Shown in pieces: positions 9,901 to 17,700 of a stretch of 18,531 nucleotides of DNA. The stretch is taken from NCBI GenBank assembly GCA_012511915.1, contig JAAZFB010000304.1, forward strand, positions 1 to 18,531, in the 5' to 3' direction. This DNA comes from Clostridiaceae bacterium (lineage in GTDB: Bacteria > Bacillota > Clostridia > Monoglobales > Firm-18). Position numbers and translations under genes: made by a program. The notes beneath the pieces are model-generated. The model saw nothing but the letters and a program-made list of their open reading frames with translations, had not been told where the DNA came from and did no database searches. Positions within the stretch are counted from its first letter, which is position 1. Every line of letters starts with the position of its first letter.

Positions 9901-11165
9901 AATAGTTGATGCTGTTGATAATGTCGATGTTTTCAAATATGAGTTTTCATACCAGAGATTATATGAAGACCCTAATACAGGGAAACTTCAACCCGATCCA
10001 AGCCAGGAATGGACATTACTTGATGAGATTGGTGTTACAAACTCAAGCATGGTTACATACAAATGGGATACTCGACAGGTCCTTATGGGTGAACCGGTTT
10101 ACCCGGACGGTTATTATTTAGTGAGAGTGAGTGCATTTGATAGTTCAGGAAACTATAGCAGCAGACAGGAAACCGTAAAAATTGCCAATAATCCGCCTGT
10201 TGCACCTGATGGTCTGAGGGTTGATGCAACTCAATGGGGATTCTTAGTAAGCTGGAAGCCGGTAACAAGCAGTGATTTTAGGAATTATGTTATCAAGAGA
10301 AAAATTAATGATGGCGAATATGCAGTAGTTGAAGAATACACAACTTCAAATATATATATTGAGAGGAATGCAAACCCGCAGGATAGATACTACTATCAAG
10401 TGGCGATAGAAAATGATTTAGGCAATAGGGGACCTTTTACACAAGACTATTATGAATTATCACCGTTACCATCTGGAATAATTATTAACTCCTTACCTCA
10501 AACGACGAAACCTGTCATCATTAATATGACGCCGGCACAAGGTAAGAGGTTTAATAAAAATCTCAATATAGAGGTTCAAATAAAAGATGAGGTTAAGGTA
10601 TCCGATGTTCGTCTGTATTATTCAAGAATTTCAGACGGCTCATTAGGGGAAATCCCGGCAGATGCTGTCTATACTCAGTTTGCAACGATTATAGATGTTC
10701 CTTTAGTCAATGTTAATACTACAACAATGGATATTTTCGGCACAGATTTATTTGTTGCAACTTATAACTATAATACAGAAGCTTTAAGTGAAGGTTTGTA
10801 TGCAATTAAAGCAGTGGTTCGCAATATGAGCGAACAACCGGTTGAAATTGTAAAGAAATATTTTAAAGATACAAATCCTCCTGAACCCGCAAATAATTTT
10901 ATGGTAGACAATCCTAAAACAGGAAAGACCCTTACCCTTGTATGGGAAGCCGGTGCGGATGTATTACACTATGACATTTATCGAAGTACCGATGAAAATG
11001 CAGAGTTTTCGGAATATACAAAAATTGAAACGGTTAGAAGCAATAGCTATACAGATACCGATGTAGATAATAATGTAGCGTATTATTATCATGTAATAAC
11101 AGTTGATTCGGCAGAAAATGAGAGTATCCCTTCATTGAGAGAATCTGCTGTTCCTACTGCTGAAA
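6944..11165 (+). other. Regular alternation of Ig-like and Fn3 modules
   Basis: The pairs run Ig (6944-7285), Fn3 (7276-7560), Ig (7561-7850), Fn3 (7850-8135), inserted G-F-x-P-x-E module, Fn3 (8406-8690), Ig (8691-8990), Fn3 (8990-9280), Ig (9281-9560), Fn3 (9561-9840), Ig (9841-10200), Fn3 (10200-10505), Ig (10506-10880), Fn3 (10880-11165). The Ig members carry 'S-x-x-D-N-V-x-[IV]' early (SGTDNVGITGYDV, LANDNVGVAYIDI, DAVDNVDVFKYEF) and '[AV]-x-D-x-[AS]-x-N' late (AKDASDNFS, AFDGAGNTF, AFDSSGNYS). The Fn3 members carry 'Y-x-[IL]-Y-[RK]-K' (YYLYRKT, YNIYRKI, YKIYRKM, YNIYKGT). Confidence 0.75.
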
Positions 11166-11518
11166 GCGATTTAAGCGTACTTGATATTAATTCCGAGAAA
11201 CCAACTATAATACTTGGAAGAAGTAACCGTATAAAAGCAACCTTAACTAATTTCGGTTATGCAAAAGCACAGGGAATTGTTACGTTTTATCTCTATGATA
11301 ACGGTAATTATGTTGAAATAGCAAGTACAAATATTGAATTATCTGCTAATACAAGCGGAGAAGCAGGGATAGATTGGACACCAAACATAGAAGTGGGTAG
11401 TAACGTAATAATAAAAGCAGTTGTTGATACACTTGCGGGAACGGTTGATATAAGCACTGAAAACAATGGCTTTGTGAAGGAAGGAATGAAAACCAATATA
11501 CCGCCGGTGGCTGTATAG
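6944..11518 (+). CDS. Giant multidomain extracellular protein, middle segment (Ig/Fn3 array; ends at frameshift)
   Basis: This segment has 1524 codons in the same frame as the preceding one. The only conventional start near its left end is GTG at 7112, but a GAAGG lies just one base before it. That is too close to act as a Shine-Dalgarno, and starting there would remove half of an Ig-like domain, so independent initiation is unlikely. Content: alternating Ig-like and Fn3 modules, one G-F-x-P-x-E module at 8136-8405, a CARDB domain at 11166-11490, and the first seven residues (NIPPVAV) of a PKD domain, cut by TAG at 11516. There are three cysteines, no catalytic residues and no membrane segments. 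The role is most likely as a rigid spacer or adhesive stalk outside the cell. It is best read as the middle of one gene spanning the window. A true separate gene is possible but poorly supported. Confidence 0.75.
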   Translation, partial: PTISQFNTNTSGYYNSKYIIKGNVNFIIRVTDDQHATTADLKYTSDGINFSTIAEGVPLTFDYSNNGIHYYRANISFDAKTVNDGLYQFILTAFDLSGKSKNSSIEYYVDNTPPLTPTSVTAVAGPKYVTLNWTYPSTEEVPYGFYLYYGTSPENMTWTTIYDNVRTFKIANLNPLTTYYFSVSTFDRAYNESERTTPITETPILDTQSPVITSVSPNNDSRMKNISLSISGTDNVGITGYDVSIAPFGSDEYSFLASCNGYFYYTNTDYNGKYTFKIVAKDASDNFSEPVYATYVLDIIPPQDITSLTAAAGAGGISLVWDKVLDIDISRYYLYRKTLGENDYTLYRYISPITSNEKMSYVDYDVTSGQEYFYKVNSYDDLYNISGFSNAVSAIAATYSATFTVTPNTEVKPGSVLNFHAEGLRPNEYVTGYIDDGQIITGYTDNNGVFDYNWSYVKNTTEGQHIIKLAASYSNVEVSANIDTVTQKLSPVGNVSAQPDVMKVTLTWDSLSGASYYNIYRKIDDGQMLLLVEKIYSRQYTDLSVEKNKTYTYCVAGVDKYGTVGEYSIEAIAIAVADMIVPEVVMFSSNRSGDILKLIASASDDVRLKDIRFKFKNNTDSEYTEITTIPFADNKLQASVTYEFDTSMLAVGTYTIVAEVFDGANNVSTPKQITMYISNELPAAPASINASAGQMRINLTWTKPADTVNENSLYKIYRKMDTGEYTLISSTNLTQYLDTAVSFGNSYMYKITAVDSYGRESSSIEMDTYITPLADTTNPVINGFLPMAGTKISKVVTLGVLANDNVGVAYIDIFVEDGNGNYIGVGRTNTGSITFDTSIAKKSGTLTFKAVAFDGAGNTFESSVSYTVDNVSPEKPMLEANGSELKVELRWSMPAIAEDFSKYNIYKGTSPDDIASFTKIADTVSSVYVDDANIQYAYYVTSVDMLGNESEPSNVVICQPGSAATPPIIISIEPKEGAAIRTEADIIVDAVDNVDVFKYEFSYQRLYEDPNTGKLQPDPSQEWTLLDEIGVTNSSMVTYKWDTRQVLMGEPVYPDGYYLVRVSAFDSSGNYSSRQETVKIANNPPVAPDGLRVDATQWGFLVSWKPVTSSDFRNYVIKRKINDGEYAVVEEYTTSNIYIERNANPQDRYYYQVAIENDLGNRGPFTQDYYELSPLPSGIIINSLPQTTKPVIINMTPAQGKRFNKNLNIEVQIKDEVKVSDVRLYYSRISDGSLGEIPADAVYTQFATIIDVPLVNVNTTTMDIFGTDLFVATYNYNTEALSEGLYAIKAVVRNMSEQPVEIVKKYFKDTNPPEPANNFMVDNPKTGKTLTLVWEAGADVLHYDIYRSTDENAEFSEYTKIETVRSNSYTDTDVDNNVAYYYHVITVDSAENESIPSLRESAVPTAESDLSVLDINSEKPTIILGRSNRIKATLTNFGYAKAQGIVTFYLYDNGNYVEIASTNIELSANTSGEAGIDWTPNIEVGSNVIIKAVVDTLAGTVDISTENNGFVKEGMKTNIPPVAV
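8136..8405 (+). repeat. Eleventh, displaced copy of the G-F-x-P-x-E module
   Basis: It sits between two Fn3 domains, about 1.5 kb past the end of the ten-copy array. The core is EGLRPNEYVTGYIDD, followed by YTDNNGVFDYNW and EGQHIIKLAAS, matching the array pattern including the 'G-x-H-x-I-K' strand. It ties the middle segment to the first one as parts of the same protein. Confidence 0.7.
11166..11490 (+). other. CARDB-type domain
   Basis: The features are the opening DLSVLDINSEKPTIILG, the adhesive-type strand 'A-T-L-T-N-F-G-Y-A-K-A', a 'VTFYLYDNG' strand, the 'W-T-P' element before the GSNVIIKAVVD strand, and the closing 'TENNGF'. This is the typical CARDB layout (CARDB: cell adhesion related domain found in bacteria). 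The same layout recurs at least seven times downstream, after the frameshift. Confidence 0.7.
11461..11518 (+). other. Frame break (one base missing, or -1 shift) inside a PKD domain
   Basis: The upstream frame reads AAT ATA CCG CCG GTG GCT GTA TAG. The coding content resumes one phase earlier at GGA CTT CCC GAA (11518). The downstream frame is closed by TGA at 11458-11460, so the shift must lie between 11461 and 11515. PKD homology places it at the GTA/TAG. Without the shift the upstream frame would hit another stop (TAA, 11558-11560) after 13 further codons. No X-XXY-YYZ slippery heptamer is visible in the overlap. A lost base fits best. Confidence 0.8.
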
Positions 11519-11770
11519 GACTTCCCGAAGTTGAGGAGTACAATTCCGGCGAAATGTTAACATTTAATGCTGCAATGTCGGGCATGTCGTATGATGCTGA
11601 CGGAAGAATCGTACGTTATTTCTGGGAGTTCGGCAACGGTAAAACATCAGAGGGTGCAAAAGCAACAACTAATTATCAATTGCCCGGACGATATACAATT
11701 AAGCTAACCGTTGTTGATGAGTTTGGTGCCCAAACTACAGCTACAACAGCTATTGATGTTATCGATAACC
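11495..11770 (+). other. PKD domain split by the frame break
   Basis: NIPPVAV lies in the upstream frame. GLPEVEEYNSGEMLTFNA, the 'YDADGRI' turn, the hallmark FWEFGNG (11620-11640) and PGRYTIKLTVVDEFG lie in the downstream frame. The second PKD of the window (17125 onward) has Pro, four residues, then Gly at the same place (PISNAG). Joining the two frames here gives PVAVxG, exactly the same spacing. Confidence 0.85.
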
Positions 11771-14700
11771 GTGCAGATATGTTTGTAGAGAAAATTACCT
11801 GGACACCGCAAGAGCCGGTTGAAAATGATGTGGTTACAATTACCGCAACAATAGGAAATAAAGGATATGGTGATGCCACATTAGGATTTTTAACAGGGTT
11901 CTATATTGACAATCAATATATGGGATATACGAAAATAGATATTGATGACAGAGGTATTAGCTTAGGTGTTGGAGAAAAAAGAGAAATAACCTTTAATTAT
12001 GTCGCAACAGCAGGCGTCCATGTCGTTAAGGTTGTGGCAAATGATATCTTAGATACATTAAAAGAAACTGATAAGGGGAATAACAGCAGAAGTGCGGTGC
12101 TTAGCAATACCCAGATTACTTTTACTGATGTTATGGTTAATAGTGTTACATGGATGCCTGAAGGCGACATGTTTGATACCCAATCTCCGTTTGTATACCG
12201 TACTGTAATAAAAAATATTGGCGATAAAGAAGCTAATAATTTCTACGCTTCATTATATATTGATGATGAATATACAGCAAAACAATTTATACCCGTTTTA
12301 GCTGTGGGTGCAGAAACTACTATGAACTTCAATGTTATGCCAAGGATTGGGAAACACAAGGTTGAAGTTAAGCTTGATGATTTAAATCCAGTATTAATAG
12401 AGTTGAATATTGAGAACAACTCATTATCTGTTGTTACTCCGGAATTCAAAGTAACATATCCTGAAGTTTCGGTTGGGGATATCACTTGGAAACCTTCTGA
12501 AACAACTTTGGCAGAAGGCACCTCATTATCGTTTGAAGCTAAAATAGTTAATAATAGTTCTATTAATATAACAAAAAGTTTTGCAGTAAATGTAGCAATG
12601 GATGGGAAAGTATTTAATACAATAAATATTGATAGTCTATCGGCAGGTGAAGTAAAGAGTATCTTTGCAAAATGGACTGTAATACCCGGTGACCATAAAT
12701 TTACTGTTGTCGTAGATGCAAAAAAGGCAGTAATATCACCCGGTAGCATGGTTGAAAAGACAGTTGCATTACCGAAGCTGTCATTACTGTATCCTAATTT
12801 GCATATCAGTAATGTTAATTATTCACCGATAAAAATAGAGTATAATAAGCCTGTTACATTTATAGTAAGTGTAAATAACCAAAGTGTGGCTACAGCATTC
12901 AAACGCTTCAATGTAGGACTGTATGTTGATGGAAAGGCTGTCGGGGGAGCAGCGATAGATGGTATTAGAGGTTACAGTACTGTGCCTGTTGCAATAACAT
13001 GGACACCTGATAATGGCGGGGCAAGAACAGTAAGAATAGTTGTTGACAGTTTTAATGAACTGAACCTCGAACCGTTGCAGGAAGGAATCAGAAGACAGTG
13101 GCAGACAACAGTAGAAGTTTTACAAGCACTTACCATGGAATCAAGCCCTAACGAAAAAGAGCAGGATGAAGATGCTCTTGCAGTATTATATACCACTGAT
13201 GACAACTTCATTCCTTTAAGTGCAAAATTAATGCATTCAGGAAATAAAGGTTTTCTTTTGTCGCCAAACGAGGGTGCACAAGTAAGATATGAATTAAAAA
13301 GAGGAGATATATTAATATCCAACGGTGATTTAGGCTTTTCCAGTATAACACGTGAATTTACATATAATCTTCCTATAACTGCAGAATTAACAACGGGAAC
13401 TTATCAGCTTGAGATTATAGGTAATGCCGGAATTGATACTATCAGCAGCATATGTAATATTAAGATTATGCAGCAGGGGATTATTACAATTGAAACAAAC
13501 AAACAAGAGTATCAAATGGGTGAATATGTTTATGTAAGCGGAAGATTCGTTTTAGCTGACGGTACTCCTATTGCCAATGAACAGGTGGTATTAGATTTTC
13601 AGCTTAATCCTGCGCTTCGTGAACCAAGATTAGGAAGGGATGAAAAGGGAAATGAAATCCTAATGACTTGGTCAGCTGAATTAATCAAGTTTGTTAAGAC
13701 TGATAATAACGGTAATTTTGAATATAGTTTTCAACCGATAACCGGTGAAGCGGGAGACTGGAACATTGTTGCCTTTGGATACAAGCGTTTGTTTGGACAG
13801 GGAATAACAACCAATTTCAAAGTGTGGGGTATGGTTTCCACACCGACGAGCCTATCACTTACAGCTACAAAGAATTCACAATTTTCGAAAGCTATAACGC
13901 TTAAGCATGCATCACCTGTTAATGACAGCGGGGAACCTTTGACGGCAGTAAGTGCAAGTTTGATTAATAAAACGCCTAACAGTAAGGTTTCCGCAACTCT
14001 TGATATGTCAAGTCTTGCAAGAACACTATCTCCCGGTGCCCAGACAAGTGTCATTATGAACGTAAGTGCACCGCTGGATTGCGCTGATACTGCGGAATAT
14101 GAAGTGATATTTACCTCGGCACAAGGGGCAACATGTACTACTAAGATAAGACTTAACCTAAGACCGGCAACTCCGATACCTGTTACAGATCCGAAAACTG
14201 TGCAGGTTGGAATTAATCCGGGTGACAGCACATTAAGAGTTATCACATTGACAAATGAAGGTAGAGGATACTTAGAAGGCATCAAGGTTACACCACCTCA
14301 ATCTATACCGTGGATAAATGTCAAACAGCTTACAAAAACCAGACTATATCCAAATGAAAGTACACTGTTTGAGATAGAGATTGCACCAAATGAGAACATT
14401 GCATTAGGACAATATCAGGATAGAATAACTGTTTCAGATGCAACAGGCAAGTTTTTTGCCAACGTTGCAATGGTTGTTGAAGTAACAGCTGCAAAAACAG
14501 GCGGTATATCATTTAGGGTAACGGATGATATAGGTAGTATTGTTAACGGAGCGGAAATAACGATTATAAGTAAGGAACCTTATACAAGCAGTGTAGAGGG
14601 TAGGGAAACAACTTATTATCCGAACTATGCTACAAAAACAGATGCAAACGGTACGGCACAGTTTTATGATAAACCTTTAGGTGAATATAATCTGGTGGTT

Positions 14701-17700
14701 ATGGCACAGGGTAGAGAAAAATTTATTGGCGAATGTATTATAATGCCTTCAACCGGAGCACCGTTTATGGAGGTTAAGCTTAAGAATTTACCTGTTCAGA
14801 TAGAATGGACTGTTGTACCAACAACAATAGAAGACGAATATGAAATTAAGTTAGAACTTACTTTCGGGGCGCACATTCCAAAGCCTGAGTTTGGATTTAA
14901 TCCTCCTTGGATAAACGTACCTAAGAATGTTGACGAGTCAATAATTTTAGAAGCAAATATTGTAAATACAGGTCTTATTGCAATTACCGATGTTGTTGCT
15001 TCTGTTGTTAGAGAAAACAAAACGGATATGGGAATCAGCATAGTCGGTGGAGGTTATATAGGAGAAATACCTGCACATGGGAGCAAGAGGGTTAGAATCC
15101 AAGTTCAACCCGGTGTATATAACTTATTGTATGGCAATGCGGGGTCTGCTACCCAGAGGAACTTCATTAAGGTTGAAGGTACATATGTAAGCTTTGACAG
15201 CGATACGGGATTGCCAATTGACCCTGCACCGGTTGTAACGGGTGTTTTACCATTGTACAACCCGAGTGAAAAAGATGTTAAGCTTGAAGTAAGGTTGCCG
15301 AATGCACCGCAAACAGTGCTTGAGGAAACTCTGAAACTACCTGAAGGACAGATGCAAGAGATTAGCTACATTGTGCCTGATTCAACCGGTGCTTCCGACC
15401 TTCTAAAAGAGGATGGAAAATCTGTATATGAGGTAATTCAGCTTACCCTCAGCCAAAAGGCAACACTTGAAAGACAAGCATTTGATGCAACTTTAAAAAT
15501 AACTAACGGTTATCCTGAATATTCATTGCAGAATCTTAGAGTGGATGTAACGGTTACCGATGAGGATGGAAATGATGTAACAAACAAAAACTTTGTTATA
15601 CCTACCGGCTTGGTCGGGATATCCGATGTTGAGGGTAACAGTAATGTTGGGGCAGGTCAAGCGATGACTGCAACATGGCAGATTATACCCGGAGACTCCT
15701 TAGGGGGAACAACACCTGAAGGTAAGGTATATTATGCAAAAGCTTTGATTTCGTATTACGTTAACGGACGACTTGTTCAGACATCAACAGAAGCGGTTGA
15801 TATTACAATAATGCCACAGCCAAAGCTGAAGCTTAACTATTATGTGCCCCATAAGATACTATCCAATACACCTTTCAGATTGGGTGTTACGGTTGAAAAC
15901 AGTGGTTATGGTGCTGCAAAAAATCTTGCAATTGATTCAGGCAAGTTAGAAATAACTTCGAATCAGGCAGGTTTGTTAACTGATTTTGAGATACTGACAT
16001 CATCTTTCGGAAGTACAACAAACAACTCATTCAAGTTGGAGTTTGGGGATATTGAGCCTGCAAAATTTGATTATGAAAAACAAGAATGGATTCCTACAAC
16101 TGTCAGCGGATATTGGCTTGTACGTTGGAATATGCCGATAGAAAATGAGGATGCGAAACCATATGAGGGAGAATTTAGAGACTTTAAAGCAACATTGACT
16201 CATAAGGATTATAAAGGTGTACAATTGAACCCATTGATAACAGCAGTTGCTACAAGCATTATCGGCAAGGATAATCTGCTGGTTTCCGAAGGAGAATCCG
16301 ATGGGTCAATGGCCGTTGTAAATGAGGGAATAACAGGTTTCCCGGATTATCTGTTGAACTTAACAACAGGACTTAAGATCCCGCTATATATGCCAAGTGA
16401 AATCGAAACAATCAGCGCATATAATGGCACAAATATGAAGGTTAGGGCTGCGAAACCTGATGCTGCATTGGCATATAATCAAGCAATGCATCAGATAATT
16501 ATGATACCCCAACCGCAAGGGAGTACAAATATTACTGTTGTAAAGAGAACAATAGAAGGTGGTTCGGTTGAAGAGATTATAACACTGACCCCCAACAATT
16601 ATTGGATAGATTACGGTAATATATATATTGTTGATAGAATTCCTGTTATATATAGTGGTAATGAAAGAAGCTTTGTTGATAGTTTCTACGAGATTGAATT
16701 TGGCACAGGTGTAATACTAAAACAGGTTGAATATTCAAGATTCGTTTATAAGTTAACAGAAGAAGATGACCCTCGAGCTGTAACTGCCGGTATTCTTGAC
16801 GCAGGTATGTATATTAAGCAGGAGGTATTCTATGATACGGGAATTTATCCTGATGAAGGCGATAATGATATTAAGGTTAGAGTTTTGTTGGATAACAAAA
16901 CCAAGGATACTGAGCAGGGTACAATAGTATTTTATGCTAAGAATTTAAAAACCAACGAAGAACAGCTCATAGAAGAAGTAAGCTTTACTGGTCTTCAACC
17001 ATATATTCAGAAATACGTTTATTGCAATTCATGGGTACCTAATACAGGAGGAAGGTATGAATTAAGAGCTGAATTAAAGGATCAAGGCAGAGAAGTTTCT
17101 GCTGAGGCAATAATTAATTCATTGCCTATCTCTAATGCAGGTGTTGATATTGTAGATGCGGTCGTGAACAAACCCGTGACGTTTGACGGAACACGCTCAT
17201 ATGATAAGGATGGTTATATAAGTGCATTTGTATGGGACTTCGGTGACGGCGAAAGCGGTGTAGGTCCGACACCTACTCACACATATACAGAATCCGGAAC
17301 ATATAAGGTTAAACTGTTTATAACAGACAATAACCTATCTTCTGTATATCCTCCTCAAATAGTAAATGGAGAGGTTGTTCCTTCGACGGTATTCCCTGAA
17401 AACGAATATGCAATAATGCAAATTACAGTATTGGAAAACAGACCTGATTTATTTATTGAAGATATAATTTTTTCACCGGCAAATCCAAATGAGGGTGAAA
17501 TGGTTACAGCGACAGCCATAATCAGAAATGGTACTTTGAGTGGTCTTGAAGGTGGACTTCAGCCTGTAAGCCAACAATTTTTCGCAGGATTTTATATTAA
17601 TGATAAGTATCAGGGGTTTGCGGTGGTTGATCCTGTAATAAATGTAAACGATACTAAAAATGTTAACTTTACATTTTCGGCAACAAGTGGTGCTCAAAAA

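Noticed and set aside
6941..11518. Stop-codon reassignment or pyrrolysine/selenocysteine recoding
   Set aside because: Reading through TAG at 11516 gives only 13 more codons before TAA in that frame, and no other in-frame TAA, TAG or TGA occurs in the long segments, so these codons are not used as sense codons here.
11461..11518. Programmed -1 frameshift site
   Set aside because: No slippery heptamer of the X-XXY-YYZ kind in the correct phase is seen in the overlap. An unusual signal cannot be fully excluded, but a missing base is simpler.
11554..11556. ATG as an independent start of the third segment
   Set aside because: GAGGAG is 15 bases away, which is too far, and initiation here would lose the first strand of a PKD domain whose other half is encoded just upstream.
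12243..14285. Long antisense open frames on the minus strand (12243-12749, 12972-13322, 13731-14285)
   Set aside because: They lie opposite a clearly coding frame with recognisable domains. Their translations show no domain pattern and no ribosome binding site was evident, so they are shadows.
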